This document shows positions 32,912 to 42,769 of a DNA stretch of 64,000 bases, piece after piece. Within the stretch, counting starts at the first letter, position 1. Each line of letters starts with the position of its first letter. Source of the stretch: Cetobacterium ceti. Lineage in GTDB: Bacteria > Fusobacteriota > Fusobacteriia > Fusobacteriales > Fusobacteriaceae. A program made the translations under genes and the position numbers. The stretch spans positions 1 to 64,000 of the forward strand of contig NZ_FUWX01000016.1 in assembly GCF_900167275.1 (NCBI RefSeq), read 5' to 3'. The notes under the pieces are model-generated. The model had not been told where the DNA came from and did not search any database. It saw only the letters and a program-made list of their open reading frames with translations.

Positions 32912-35723
32912 GCTTAATTCCTAACTCCTTTAAGATTCTTTCAATTTCCTTTGCTATTAACCGTGGCTGCTCTTTAATTGTCTCTAGACTTTCTTTATCA
33001 ATATTTCCATTTATATTAATAGGCATATCTATTTTAATTGTTATTTCACCAGCAGGATTTTCAGGTTTTCTATCTGAAGAGTTATTTAATGAATTAAACT
33101 GTGATAATAAAGTTCCTTTATTTTCTTCAGCTGTTAAAACTCGCTCTCCTTTATGTAATTCTGCTATGTATCCATCGTAAGGAACATAATCTAAACCATT
33201 TTTATGACTACCATCTGCCTTAAATTTGTTTACAATCGTTCTTATAATAGGTATATTTACAAATTTATCTCCTAAACTTGTAAAACTTTCAATTATTCCA
33301 TTTAATTTAGCTTGTAGAGTATCTACAAACCCAAAGAAGCCATTTTTTAAATTTTCTATCAGGCCTAAAGAACTATCCCAATTAGAATAAAATGACTTAG
33401 CTAGTTCTACAAGAGTTTTCACAGGATTTAAGAAATTCCATACTAAAGCAGCGGTATTAACCCATTGTTTGCATAATTCCCAAATAGCTTTTATATTTTG
33501 CCAAATAACTAAAAGAACAGGTTTTATTTTATCCCAATTTTTATAAATTAAATATCCCGCTAATGCTATTGCAGCTCCTATCCAAACAACAGGACCTCCC
33601 AGTGTTAACAACAATGTTTTTATTCCTGCTATAATTCCTCCTACTGAATTAACTACAAGTCCTAAAGCGACAAATTTACCTCTTATTGCTGCAAGTACCC
33701 CTACAGCCTTTCCAATTGCCATAAAAGCTCCTACAAAAACAAGAATATTGTCTGCTCCCATTACATTAATAATCGAACGTAAAATTTTTCCAAGTTTTAC
33801 TAAAATCACTATAACTCGACTAGCAATTTTTGTAGCTATAACTAAAGCATCAGAAAAATTTTTTATAAATTTTCCTAAAACACTTAAAATATCACCATCC
33901 GGAACCATTTCTTTAAATAATTTTTTTAATGGTTCTATAGCAAGATCTAACCGTACATATAAATTATGTATCCATGAAAATATTTTTTTTAAAGATTTAT
34001 TTAAACTGTTGTTGTTATAATTTTTTCTCAAAACATTACCAAGTTCAGAAATAAATTCAGTTATTTTTTTCATCCGTTTTAACATTGTTGGATTGAAAAA
34101 TAATTCTCCAATAACAATTTTTAATCCATCTATAGAGCTACTTAATAGTACCTGAGCTCCTTGAGCTCCTTGGAGCATTACATCTGCCATTCTAGACGCA
34201 GTTCCTTTTGAATTTTCATTTTCTTTAATCATTGCAGCTACCGCTTTAGAGCCTGTTAAAACAACACCGTTAAATTCTTTTTGTGTAGTTAACAGCTTGT
34301 CTATTGCTAAAGATCCTTCTTCTCCAAAATTTTCTTTTAAAAAAGCCAATCTATCTATTCCTGACATTTTTGAAGTTTTCTTTTCTAGTTGCTCTAACAA
34401 TGGTAATAAACCTACAAATTGATTTTTGCTATTTTTTACATTGATTCCAAAAGCTTTTAAGCTCTTTTGAACCTTCGGATTTGCAATATTACTAAATGCT
34501 GCTTTTAAATTTGTTCCAGCTTGCCCAGATTTAATAGCTTGATCTCCCATTAGTCCTAAAACAGCTGTAGTAGCTTCTAATGATAAATCTAAAGAACTTG
34601 CAGAACCTGCAACATATTTAAGAGATTCGCCTAGCATTCCAACATTAACATTTGTTCTAGACATTGTATTTGCCAATACATCAGCAAATCTGTCAACGTC
34701 TTTTGCTCCCATTTTAAAAGGAATTAGATTGTCTGAAATTATATCTGCAACAGATGATAAATCTTCGCCACTTGCTGCAGTTAATTTTAAGACACCAGGC
34801 ATCACATCTATTATTTGATCGACTTTAAACCCAGCTAAAGCAAACTTTTCCATTCCTGCAGCTGCTTGTTCCGCTGTAAAAACAGTACTACTCCCTAAAT
34901 TTATAGCTTCATTTTTCAATTTATTAAATTGCTCTTTTGTTGCTCCTGATATAGCCTCAACTCTTCTCATTTGCTTTTCAAAAGAAATAAATGAATCTGC
35001 AGATAATCCTATTCCTAATACTGCTGTTGCTCCTACTGCAAAAGCTCCTTTTTTTGCAGTTGAAAGTACTTTAGCCCCTGCTCCTTTTATATTTTCTTTA
35101 GCTTTAGATATTTTATTTGCTAATTTTTGTTTTAATGCTAATTGTTCTATACTGTATTCTGTTTTTTTAAGCTCTTGTCTATAGTTTTTTAAAGGAATTT
35201 TTAATTTTTCAAGAGTCATACGATATTTATTAAATGAAGTTTTTTGGCTACCTATTTTTTTATCTAAACGTTCTACTACTGCAGAAGCTTTTTTATGAGC
35301 TTTCTCTAACTCTAAAGTTTTCTTATTTGATAAATCCATCTGTTGTTGTAATTTTTGAAGATTTTTCCTAGCCAATTCTAATTCAGCTATTTTTTTAGTA
35401 CTTTTTCTTCCTTCAAGTTTTTTAACTTGATTTGACACTTCAGAATAAGTTTTAGCTATTTTTTCATTAGCAATAGCAGCTTGGTTTATTTCATCTTGTA
35501 GTTCTTTTGCTTTTAATTTTGCTGTTCCAAATTCTTTTCCTAATTTTTTAAGCCCTTCAGAAGACTTTTCAAATTTTTTTAATGCTTCTGCTTTTTCTCC
35601 TAGCTTTTGTGAAGCATTGGAAACTTCATTTATTTTACTGTATACTTCTTTAAATTTGCTCCCTAAACTACCTTCGATTTGAGCTTTTAGCTTTAAAGCT
35701 ATTTCAAGCCCTTTATCTTTCAT
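32892..35723 (-). CDS. Tape measure protein
   Basis: 943 aa. A long N-terminal coiled-coil region (residues 1-210) is followed by the TP901-type core (FEKQMRRVEAISGATKEQFNKL, GSSTVFTAEQAAAGMEKFALAGF, MSRTNVNVGMLGESLKYVAG). Hydrophobic segments follow at about residues 670-760, then a C-terminal region. Its length sets the tail length. The ATG at 35723 with GGGG upstream is preferred over 35741. It starts inside the frameshift extension of the preceding chaperone gene, as in P2-like phages. Confidence 0.9.
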   Translation of the reverse strand: MKDKGLEIALKLKAQIEGSLGSKFKEVYSKINEVSNASQKLGEKAEALKKFEKSSEGLKKLGKEFGTAKLKAKELQDEINQAAIANEKIAKTYSEVSNQVKKLEGRKSTKKIAELELARKNLQKLQQQMDLSNKKTLELEKAHKKASAVVERLDKKIGSQKTSFNKYRMTLEKLKIPLKNYRQELKKTEYSIEQLALKQKLANKISKAKENIKGAGAKVLSTAKKGAFAVGATAVLGIGLSADSFISFEKQMRRVEAISGATKEQFNKLKNEAINLGSSTVFTAEQAAAGMEKFALAGFKVDQIIDVMPGVLKLTAASGEDLSSVADIISDNLIPFKMGAKDVDRFADVLANTMSRTNVNVGMLGESLKYVAGSASSLDLSLEATTAVLGLMGDQAIKSGQAGTNLKAAFSNIANPKVQKSLKAFGINVKNSKNQFVGLLPLLEQLEKKTSKMSGIDRLAFLKENFGEEGSLAIDKLLTTQKEFNGVVLTGSKAVAAMIKENENSKGTASRMADVMLQGAQGAQVLLSSSIDGLKIVIGELFFNPTMLKRMKKITEFISELGNVLRKNYNNNSLNKSLKKIFSWIHNLYVRLDLAIEPLKKLFKEMVPDGDILSVLGKFIKNFSDALVIATKIASRVIVILVKLGKILRSIINVMGADNILVFVGAFMAIGKAVGVLAAIRGKFVALGLVVNSVGGIIAGIKTLLLTLGGPVVWIGAAIALAGYLIYKNWDKIKPVLLVIWQNIKAIWELCKQWVNTAALVWNFLNPVKTLVELAKSFYSNWDSSLGLIENLKNGFFGFVDTLQAKLNGIIESFTSLGDKFVNIPIIRTIVNKFKADGSHKNGLDYVPYDGYIAELHKGERVLTAEENKGTLLSQFNSLNNSSDRKPENPAGEITIKIDMPININGNIDKESLETIKEQPRLIAKEIERILKELGIKHERTQY

Positions 35724-36362
35724 ATTTCCCCTTTTTTTCATATTTTCTAATTAATTTAATATACCTCTCTAATGTAAATAAATTACTTTTCATTAATGTT
35801 TCATATGAAATATTCAAATTTATATTGAAAGGATTATTTAATGAAAGAGCTAGTCCTTCAACTAGCTCTAGAAGATTATTTAAAGGATCATTTCCTAGTC
35901 TACTAACAAAAAATTTCTTGTTTTAGATGTTACTTTTGTAAAGTCATTACCTCCTAATTCCATGATATTTGCATAAGAAATACCAGACATTATGGAAGCA
36001 ACCATCGCTAAATATTCTCCATCAAGTTCTTTTACCATCTCTCTATTTTCTCTGTTTCTGCTTCTCCACACTTTTTCTAAATGACTTAATGTAGTTCCAG
36101 TGATTTTATCGGGATTTAAAATTATTTCTTTTATTCCTGAGATAGGTTTTTTTAGCTTTATAATCATGTCATCTTCTTCTTTTTCAGCCTCAACTTTAAA
36201 CCCTAAAAGTTCATCTGTAGTAGATTCTTTCTTTTCCTCAACTTTTATATTTTCTATTTTTATTTCTGGAGCAACTAATTGTTTGTTGATTTTTTCATTT
36301 TCAACTCTCTCTAGATCTCTTTTTAAATCTTCTGGTAATTTATCTTTATCTAAATTTTTCAT
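35713..36362 (-). CDS. Tail assembly chaperone with programmed -1 frameshift (E and E+E')
   Basis: The zero-frame product (35895-36362, 155 aa) is acidic and helical and ends ...SKTRNFLLVD. At 35916-35910 the minus strand reads A AAT TTT in exact X-XXY-YYZ phase, a canonical slippery heptamer, with three more T after it. A -1 shift there opens 65 codons (FVSRLGNDPLNNLLELVEGL ... YIKLIRKYEKKGKYER) ending at 35713, just inside the tape measure gene. P2 makes E and E+E' in this way, so both products are expected. The 5' zero frame alone leaves this region unexplained. Confidence 0.82.
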
Positions 36363-36376
36363 TTATATTCTTCCTC

Positions 36377-36892
36377 CTATAGATCCAATGCACTTCTAAC
36401 TGCATCTGCAATATCTTTTCCATTTATTCTACAAACATTATTGAGCTTGTCTATTTCATATAATTCTTTTCCATCTATTTCCAACTTATAATAAGTTACA
36501 GACATTTCTATTTCCGCTTCAGCTTTAGAACCTGGGGCGACATCACCAGGCTTTAGGCTTTTAACACGTCCTTTAATTGAAGATGACATTCTTTTTATTA
36601 TTCCCGTTTCGTGAGATTCAGTATCAACTTCCTGTAATGCAGCTTTTATATTTATTTCCATTACTTTTCCATCTTCAAGCATCATCCCTTCACAAATATT
36701 TGAAAACTTTATATTAGCTGTCATGTTTTCAAGCTGCCCTTCAATTGGAATTTCAATATCCCCTCCAAGTCCTGCACCTGTCAAAGTTTCTGTTTTTTTG
36801 GTTATTTCTGGTAGAGTACAACTTCCTGCACCTACTATTACATCCCCATTTTTTCTTATAATACAGTTGTTAATAACTCCTGGTAAATTCAT
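36377..36892 (-). CDS. Major tail tube protein (FII)
   Basis: 171 aa with the P2 FII pattern: LPGVINNCIIRKNGDVIVGAG, TLPEITKKTETLTGAGLGGDIEIPIEGQLENM, and VTYYKLEIDGKELYEIDKLNNVCRINGKD. It polymerises into the inner tube. It directly follows the sheath gene. Confidence 0.92.
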   Translation of the reverse strand: MNLPGVINNCIIRKNGDVIVGAGSCTLPEITKKTETLTGAGLGGDIEIPIEGQLENMTANIKFSNICEGMMLEDGKVMEINIKAALQEVDTESHETGIIKRMSSSIKGRVKSLKPGDVAPGSKAEAEIEMSVTYYKLEIDGKELYEIDKLNNVCRINGKDIADAVRSALDL

Positions 36893-36900
36893 TTATCCTC

Positions 36901-38346
36901 CTATGATGCTAATTTTTCTACAAATACTTCTTGATAACTAGGATCGTATTCTAAAATAAAATGTAAAGATTCCCCTGGCAATACTGCTCCGAGATAAATA
37001 TGCCACTTAAATTTCCCTTCTAACATATCTCCTAAAGAATTTTCTTCTCTTAAAAACTCTATTCTTCCTCCTAGAAGCTTTTGTGCACTTACTAAGCCTG
37101 CTAAAAATGTATTTATTGAATTTTGTATTAATTCAGCTCTTGAATAATTCATTGGTCTGTCTATGTCTTGAGCTGTATTTAATATCAATGTATTTGCGAT
37201 AAATTTAAACATTCTTTTTGAAGGAATCCAAATATCTTTAGGGTCTGTACTTCCTCCAGGCTGATAAATTGCTGTCCTATTTCCCCATAATACAAATCCA
37301 TTACTTCTTCTAATTCCTGTTACCATTCCATTTTCATTTAAAAGGTTTGCTTGTTGCTCTTCATCTAGTAAAATTTCCTCATAATTTTCAGAATTTTTTA
37401 TTACGAGTGCATTTACTTTTAAATTTTTATTTGATGGAGATTCAAATGGAACTCCATCATTATTAGCATCGATATTACTCATTAAGCCCGCAGTTAAAGT
37501 AGAAAGATGATAAATCTTGTCTCCTAACTTTCCTTTTCCAAAACAAAGGATTAAATCTTCATCAATAATATTCAATTCTTTTTTCTTTAATATTGCATCG
37601 CCATAATTTACAGTTTCAGGTATGTCTATAATCCCCATTGCTCCAAATTTACTATTTATTGAACAGGCTTTACTCTCTATTATTGCTTTAACTTCTGGTT
37701 CGTGAGAATAGCCTGGTGCTATCAATACTCCTGGGATCATATTATATTTATTAAAAACCTCATCAATACATTCAAAACCTTTTCTGGTCAATGTATTTGG
37801 ATCTATTCCTCCAACTATATCAAGTTTATTTACTTTTGTCGGATCTAAGTATTCATATTCAACATCTACTCTAGGGATTCCTTCCCCGATTATTTCAATT
37901 GTTACTAATCCACTTGTTTCAAAATAAGCGTGGTATCGTTCAGCGGGTAAAGCTTCAGATTGGCTTGCTATTTTGACCTTTAAAGTTGAAAGAATTATCC
38001 CTTTTTTTTCTAATGTTACTTTTTGTTGAACTGTTGCCAAATTACTCTCAGATGCTTGTGTTTTATGTCTTGTTGGGTCTAAAACATTTATAGCAACAAT
38101 TGGTTTTACATTATACAAATTCAAACAAGCATCTAAAACTTCAGATATTGTAAAACTTATATCTCCTGTTCCACCAAAATATTTCATTGCTTCTTCAGCT
38201 GATGTTATTAATTGAGCTTTATTTACATTTGTTAAGTCTCCCATATTAATTGGAGCTGTTCCAACTACAACTATAGGATTTTTAGCAGTTACTATTCCTC
38301 TTATACTTGTAGCAACTTCTTTAGAATAACTTCCGTGTTGAAACAT
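36901..38346 (-). CDS. Contractile tail sheath protein (FI)
   Basis: 481 aa with the sheath signature. It has GIVTAKNPIVVVGTAPIN at the N-terminus, LIAPGYSHEPEVKAIIESKA in the middle, and the C-terminal block RSNGFVLWGNRTA, RMFKFIANTLILNTAQDIDRPMNYSRAELIQNSINTFLAGL. It shows that the phage is a myovirus-type particle with a contractile tail. Confidence 0.93.
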   Translation of the reverse strand: MFQHGSYSKEVATSIRGIVTAKNPIVVVGTAPINMGDLTNVNKAQLITSAEEAMKYFGGTGDISFTISEVLDACLNLYNVKPIVAINVLDPTRHKTQASESNLATVQQKVTLEKKGIILSTLKVKIASQSEALPAERYHAYFETSGLVTIEIIGEGIPRVDVEYEYLDPTKVNKLDIVGGIDPNTLTRKGFECIDEVFNKYNMIPGVLIAPGYSHEPEVKAIIESKACSINSKFGAMGIIDIPETVNYGDAILKKKELNIIDEDLILCFGKGKLGDKIYHLSTLTAGLMSNIDANNDGVPFESPSNKNLKVNALVIKNSENYEEILLDEEQQANLLNENGMVTGIRRSNGFVLWGNRTAIYQPGGSTDPKDIWIPSKRMFKFIANTLILNTAQDIDRPMNYSRAELIQNSINTFLAGLVSAQKLLGGRIEFLREENSLGDMLEGKFKWHIYLGAVLPGESLHFILEYDPSYQEVFVEKLAS

Positions 38347-38633
38347 TAGTTCCCTCCTAATTCTTTTTGAACTTTTCTTGTTAAATCTCTATAGTAATTT
38401 GAACTTTTTATTTGCTGTAAATTACTTGTAAAATAATCAATTGGTACAAGTAATTTTGCAAAATCTTTAGATTTTTCAACTATCTGATCATAATTACTAG
38501 GTTTATCTAGTAATATAGTAAATCTATTTAGAACTATATACGGAGTTTTAATATTTGCTCCAATATATACACATTCTTTTTTTTCTTTAACTTGTTTCTT
38601 TTCTACTTTTTCTTTAATTTGCTTTTCCGCCAT
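38346..38633 (-). CDS. Small phage protein before the sheath
   Basis: 95 aa. A Lys/Glu-rich N-terminal third (AEKQIKEKVEKKQVKEKKE) is followed by CVYIGANIKTPYIVLNRFTILLDKPS and a helical end. It shares one base with the sheath start. I do not recognise a family; the position suits a small tail-completion or connector protein. Confidence 0.55.
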   Translation of the reverse strand: MAEKQIKEKVEKKQVKEKKECVYIGANIKTPYIVLNRFTILLDKPSNYDQIVEKSKDFAKLLVPIDYFTSNLQQIKSSNYYRDLTRKVQKELGGN

Positions 38634-38642
38634 TTAATCCTC

Positions 38643-39131
38643 CTACAAAGGTATTTTGCAATCATAATAAGGGGCATAGGTCCTAAATTCTAGTTTATGA
38701 AACCAATAATACCCAGAACTTTCTTCTGAAAGTAATTTAGTTTTTATGTAGTCTTGTTTAACATTAAATTTTCTTGGAACATTAGGATATTCCATAAGAT
38801 ATTTTTTTATTTTGTCTGCTATATACAAACCTACTGAATAGCCATCAGAACTTTCTTTATATGTGCCAATTATAATTTCCCAGGCTACTGATGAATTATA
38901 ATTTCCTCTGTCTAAAGTTTGTTCATCTTCTTTATATCTCAATAACACAAAAGGAATATCTGAATTTTTTTCTTTGCTTTGGACTCTATCTTTATATGAT
39001 TCAAAAGGAAGAAATCCCTTATGAAAACATATCTCTTTTTTTTGTCCTCCTGGTGTATCAAATGTTTCTCTTATAAAGTTTGTTCTTAATCCTTCAAGAA
39101 TGTTTGTCTCAATTCTTAAAATAGGTGTCAC
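38643..39131 (-). CDS. Neck/tail-terminator-like protein
   Basis: 162 aa, with VLLRYKEDEQTLDRGNYNSSVAWEIIIGTYKESSDGYSVGLYIADKIKKYLMEYPN. The central strand-helix layout (VxWEIIIGTY ... ADKIKxYL) resembles tail-completion proteins that cap the tube. The start is GTG behind AGGGAG. Function is inferred from position between the GpZ-like gene and the sheath. Confidence 0.5.
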   Translation of the reverse strand: MTPILRIETNILEGLRTNFIRETFDTPGGQKKEICFHKGFLPFESYKDRVQSKEKNSDIPFVLLRYKEDEQTLDRGNYNSSVAWEIIIGTYKESSDGYSVGLYIADKIKKYLMEYPNVPRKFNVKQDYIKTKLLSEESSGYYWFHKLEFRTYAPYYDCKIPL

Positions 39132-39691
39132 TTTATTCCCAACTCCCTTAAAAATTCATGTTCAAATCTCTTATTAAAGTTTTCTTTTACTTCTTCTTCT
39201 AATTCTTCTATTATTTCTGAATTTGTCCCCATCTGATATGCTGAAGGACCATATATTTTTTCTAAAGTATCTCTTCCTAATCCAGATCTAGAATATAATC
39301 CTAGATTATTATGCTTACTTTTAAAAAAGGCCCAAAATCCTCCATCTAAAACTTTAGGGCTTCCTTTTTTTACACTTACTTTTATTTTTTCTTTATAATG
39401 ATCTGGTTTTATTTTATTCACTTTAAAACTATCTAGTGACAGTCTTTTTGAGGAATTTAAAACAATAGCTTCCAGTTTTCCTGGTTTTGCTTTTTCTAAC
39501 TTTATTTTCTCTCTTACAATTTGAGCAGGGACATTATATCCCTGCCTTATCAATTTATTTTGTTTTGTTTTTGCCATTTGGGCTGTTCTATTTAAGCTTC
39601 TAGTAAAAATTTTATTTATATTTTTATTAGCAGCTTTTAATAATATCAAAGCTTGCTTAACTTCTTTATTATCTATTTCAAAATTCATCAA
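39128..39691 (-). CDS. Minor tail protein Z-like
   Basis: 187 aa, with TRSLNRTAQMAKTKQNKLIRQGYNVPAQIVREKIKLEKA then GFWAFFKSKHNNLGLYSRSG and a helical C-terminus. This matches the GpZ pattern (N-terminal helix with arginine/lysine, then a short beta-core). It is likely a head-tail connector component. Two adjacent ATG codons could serve as start; they overlap the upstream stop. Confidence 0.65.
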   Translation of the reverse strand: MMNFEIDNKEVKQALILLKAANKNINKIFTRSLNRTAQMAKTKQNKLIRQGYNVPAQIVREKIKLEKAKPGKLEAIVLNSSKRLSLDSFKVNKIKPDHYKEKIKVSVKKGSPKVLDGGFWAFFKSKHNNLGLYSRSGLGRDTLEKIYGPSAYQMGTNSEIIEELEEEVKENFNKRFEHEFLRELGIK

Positions 39692-40017
39692 TCATCAATT
39701 CTTTCTAAATAAATTGAATATATTAATTGTGCTGTTTTTTCCACATCTAACACAAACATTCTAATTCCATCAATCTCTACTTCATCTGAGGGTTCGGGAA
39801 TTATATTTAAATCTTTTTGCTTTATAATTAAAGCAAACCCATTTTTATACGTTCCTAATCCTTGTTCAGATGCTTTAGTTAGATATTTATCTTTATAAGA
39901 TTGTATAGATTTTATAGCAACTATTTCAGTCCCACAAAAATCTATTTTCTTTGCAAATTCATCTTCATTAAAAAAAATATCTTCTAGATCTTGTTGCATA
40001 ATTTCTTTTAAATTCAT
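39688..40017 (-). CDS. Head-tail joining protein (lambda FII-like candidate)
   Basis: 109 aa: a short helix (IMQQDLEDIFFNEDEFAKKIDF) then a beta-barrel-like body (GFALIIKQKDLNIIPEPSDEVEIDGIRMFVLDVEKTAQLIYSIYL). Size, fold pattern and place after the capsid genes match phage head-tail attachment proteins. The family assignment is moderate. Confidence 0.6.
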   Translation of the reverse strand: MNLKEIMQQDLEDIFFNEDEFAKKIDFCGTEIVAIKSIQSYKDKYLTKASEQGLGTYKNGFALIIKQKDLNIIPEPSDEVEIDGIRMFVLDVEKTAQLIYSIYLERIDD

Positions 40018-40316
40018 TATTCAATCTCTCTAGCTTTAGTTCTTAATTGATCAATCTTTAATTTCCCTAGTGTTTTAGAATCTTCTCCTGTAGAAGCTGT
40101 TATAAATTCAATTAATTCTTCTTTTTTCATATTTGAAAACTCATCAGCTACTTCCTCCTGGTTAACAAGTTGCTCTTCTTCAATTACATCAACATAATTT
40201 TTTATATTTAAGTAATCTTTTTTTTCTATTTCAAACTCTTCTCCAGTTTTATATAAAATTTCATTGTGTCTAATATTAATTAATGCTTTTACTTTCAATT
40301 TAAACCTCCTATTCAA
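40017..40316 (-). CDS. Small head protein with C-terminal LEM/HeH-like helices
   Basis: 99 aa. The N-terminal half is a small beta domain (KLKVKALINIRHNEILYKTGEEFEIEKKDYLNI). The C-terminal half (MKKEELIEFITASTGEDSKTLGKLKIDQLRTKAREIE) looks like a HeH/LEM two-helix motif. Such proteins often sit between capsid and connector genes. It starts inside the end of the capsid gene (8 bp overlap). Confidence 0.55.
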   Translation of the reverse strand: MNRRFKLKVKALINIRHNEILYKTGEEFEIEKKDYLNIKNYVDVIEEEQLVNQEEVADEFSNMKKEELIEFITASTGEDSKTLGKLKIDQLRTKAREIE

Positions 40317-41328
40317 TTACTTTAGCTGCGAAAAATGAACTTGCATCTTCAGGAACTATAAGCGGTGCAGATGAAACCTGAATACACTCTAAATCATTTT
40401 TTTCATCTACCCATGTTTTAGGTATTCTTTTCCCTACAAATACACTTTTTTCTTTATTTACCATTTGTGCTATAGCTCCATAATGCACTCTAAAGGATTT
40501 ACTTTTACCTCCAATGATTTCTCCGGCCGGAATTATAGCTTCTGATGTTTTTGTCTCAAAATTTTCTACCCAATCTGTGAATACATATATATCTAAATCT
40601 GCCTCTGGAATTGTCCCTATAAATTTTGCTCCATCACCCAGATTTCTTGGCTCTACTCTTATAACATCTGCTGTTATATATTTAAGTCTTTCTTTTACTT
40701 TTGGATGATCTTTAAAAGCTTTTCCTGCTGTTGCAGACATACATATAGAATCTATCATTACTCCAGTTTTTTCTAAAATTTCCAATTGTTTTTCTAATAA
40801 ATATTCCACTGGATCTGATTGTTCATTTGTCCAAAGAGAAGTCCCAGATAAAACTTCCTTATCATGATCTCCAAATTTAATTGCTCTATTAACGGTTTCT
40901 CCCACAATAGGGACAACTCCAGTTGTTAATAATTTTCCAAGCATCCAATTTTCTGTTCTAGTTATAGCTTCATCTAGAAATTCGATTTCTTGAGTTACTT
41001 GATCCTCTGCTATTTCTTCTATATCTAGAGCATTACCATAAATTGTTTCTCCAAACTGTTGTTTTAATAGCTCGTTTGCATGAGCCTCTCTATATGGTTT
41101 TATTATTCCTGGTTCAAACTCACTAATAGAAGAACCGTCTTTTTCTAATAATTTTCCCCCTGCATATTTTCCTACAAATGGAGCCATTCTTCTTCTAGCA
41201 ACTTTTGTATGAACTTCAAATTTTGACGTTTTTTCAGGTATTTCCTGTTTTATAAAAAGATTCCAAAGAAACATATTTGGTCTTTTCATCTGTTTTAGTG
41301 CTGCTATCAAAGCTATTAATTCGTACAT
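40309..41328 (-). CDS. Major capsid protein, lambda gpE family
   Basis: 339 aa with the Phage_cap_E pattern: FLWNLFIKQEIPEKTSKFEVHTKVARRRMAPFV, REAHANELLKQQFGETIYG, LDEAITRTENWMLGKLLTTG and the C-terminal CIQVSSAPLIVPEDASSFFAAKV. It forms the head shell. It follows the gpD-like decoration gene, as in lambda. Confidence 0.93.
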   Translation of the reverse strand: MYELIALIAALKQMKRPNMFLWNLFIKQEIPEKTSKFEVHTKVARRRMAPFVGKYAGGKLLEKDGSSISEFEPGIIKPYREAHANELLKQQFGETIYGNALDIEEIAEDQVTQEIEFLDEAITRTENWMLGKLLTTGVVPIVGETVNRAIKFGDHDKEVLSGTSLWTNEQSDPVEYLLEKQLEILEKTGVMIDSICMSATAGKAFKDHPKVKERLKYITADVIRVEPRNLGDGAKFIGTIPEADLDIYVFTDWVENFETKTSEAIIPAGEIIGGKSKSFRVHYGAIAQMVNKEKSVFVGKRIPKTWVDEKNDLECIQVSSAPLIVPEDASSFFAAKVIE

Positions 41329-41342
41329 TTAATCCTCTCCTT

Positions 41343-41669
41343 TTAACTTATAAAAATTCCTATTTTTCTTCCAGGTATCACTAAATCATTAACATTTGCC
41401 CCTGATTTAACATTCAAAGCCTCTTTGTTAAATTCACCACTTAAATAAACTTCAACTTTTCCTTTAGAAGCTAAAGTTACATCATTAGCCACAATTCCAT
41501 ATAGAGTTGTTGCTTCATATGTAGATTCTCCAATTTGTTTAAATGTTCCTGCTACTTCTCCTATTGCAGTTCCTCTTAAATATGTTCCTGCTTCAACTTC
41601 TACCCCTTTAACAACTCTAGGAGCAATATATCCATTGAATAAATTATCGGTTTTTAAAGTTTTATCCAT
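41343..41669 (-). CDS. Head decoration protein (lambda gpD-like)
   Basis: 108 aa: KTLKTDNLFNGYIAPRVVKGVEVEAGTYLRGTAIGEV then TLYGIVANDVTLASKGKVEVYLSGEFNKEALNV. This is the HDPD beta-fold that cements the expanded shell. It is placed between protease and capsid genes as in lambda. Confidence 0.9.
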   Translation of the reverse strand: MDKTLKTDNLFNGYIAPRVVKGVEVEAGTYLRGTAIGEVAGTFKQIGESTYEATTLYGIVANDVTLASKGKVEVYLSGEFNKEALNVKSGANVNDLVIPGRKIGIFIS

Positions 41670-41671
41670 CT

Positions 41672-42769
41672 TTAATACCCCCTGTTTTTATTTATTTTTG
41701 CTGCTATTCTTTCTGCTCTCATTTTTGCTTTTTCTTCAGGTGTCAATTCAGATTTTCCTGTACTTCCTGGAATATTTTGTACTCCTGATTTTTTAGCATC
41801 CATTTGTGCATCTTTTAAATTTTCCATATCATTTTTTTGTTTTTTACCTTCTTGAGGTTCTATGCTTATTTCTCCAGCCTTAACCATTTTCAAAACTTCT
41901 TTTGAAAACATTTCAGCTGTTTTAGGTTCTTCATATTTAAATTTTTTCATAATAACTTCTGTTCCTGGTATTCCTGCCTCTTCAATTTCTTTTATTCTTT
42001 GTCTCTCTTCTATTGCTCCCTCCTCTTTAATCTTTAAATACATTTCTGGATTTCTAGACTTCAGTTCTTCTTGTGTCATATTCTCTTCATTCTCCTTCAT
42101 ATTTTTAGTTTTAAACATCTTTGCATTTTTCATGTAAAATGTATTAAATTGCTTATTTTTTGAAACATCTATTTTTGTATCTTTTACCATCAAAACATTA
42201 TTATCAATTTCTAAATCTAACTTTGGAGAAAAAGTATCTACTTCTGTTGCAAATCCTCTTTCTAACGCATCCGCCGCAGTCATCCACGTCTCTTCATCCA
42301 TCAGTTTGCTTATTTCATCTTCAGTTATATCGGCTCTATTATATGCAGTTAAAACAGCTTCTTTTAATTTATCTAAAAAGTCTGCTGCTGCTCTAAGTTG
42401 CTTACTTGTCCCATATGCAGATAGGCCTGGATTATGAATCATAAGAATTGAAGCCTCTCTCATTATTCTTTTATCTCCAGCCATAAATATTAATGATGCA
42501 GCCGATGCTGCAATTCCATCAACATACGTTGTTATTTTCGCTTTATGAGCTCTAAGTTGACTATATATTGCTGTTGCAGCAGAAACTTCTCCGCCGTCAC
42601 TATTGATATAAACGTCTATCTCTGATACATCTCCTAAAGCTTCTAGCTCTCGTCTAAATTCATCTGACCCATATTCCCACCAGTAAGTATCACCTATGTC
42701 AGAATATATGCGTATTTGGCCTTTATTTTGTTCTTTAGTCACCATAAATGCTTTTTTATTATTAGGCAT
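41672..42769 (-). CDS. Head maturation protease, ClpP-like (S14), with scaffold-like tail
   Basis: 365 aa. The N-terminal 190 residues are a ClpP-fold protease with INSDGGEVSAATAIY, the catalytic Ser in GIAASAAS (S89) and the His in MIHNPG (H112). The C-terminal half is charged and helical (EEGAIEERQRIKEIEEAG ... SELTPEEKAKMRAERIAAKINKNRGY), as expected for a fused scaffold. It should process the procapsid. It overlaps the portal gene by 8 bp. Confidence 0.9.
   Translation of the reverse strand: MPNNKKAFMVTKEQNKGQIRIYSDIGDTYWWEYGSDEFRRELEALGDVSEIDVYINSDGGEVSAATAIYSQLRAHKAKITTYVDGIAASAASLIFMAGDKRIMREASILMIHNPGLSAYGTSKQLRAAADFLDKLKEAVLTAYNRADITEDEISKLMDEETWMTAADALERGFATEVDTFSPKLDLEIDNNVLMVKDTKIDVSKNKQFNTFYMKNAKMFKTKNMKENEENMTQEELKSRNPEMYLKIKEEGAIEERQRIKEIEEAGIPGTEVIMKKFKYEEPKTAEMFSKEVLKMVKAGEISIEPQEGKKQKNDMENLKDAQMDAKKSGVQNIPGSTGKSELTPEEKAKMRAERIAAKINKNRGY

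Noticed and set aside
42160-42396. Open frame opposite the head protease gene
   Set aside because: Shadow of a well-supported protease; low-complexity Leu/Ser/His composition and no ribosome site.
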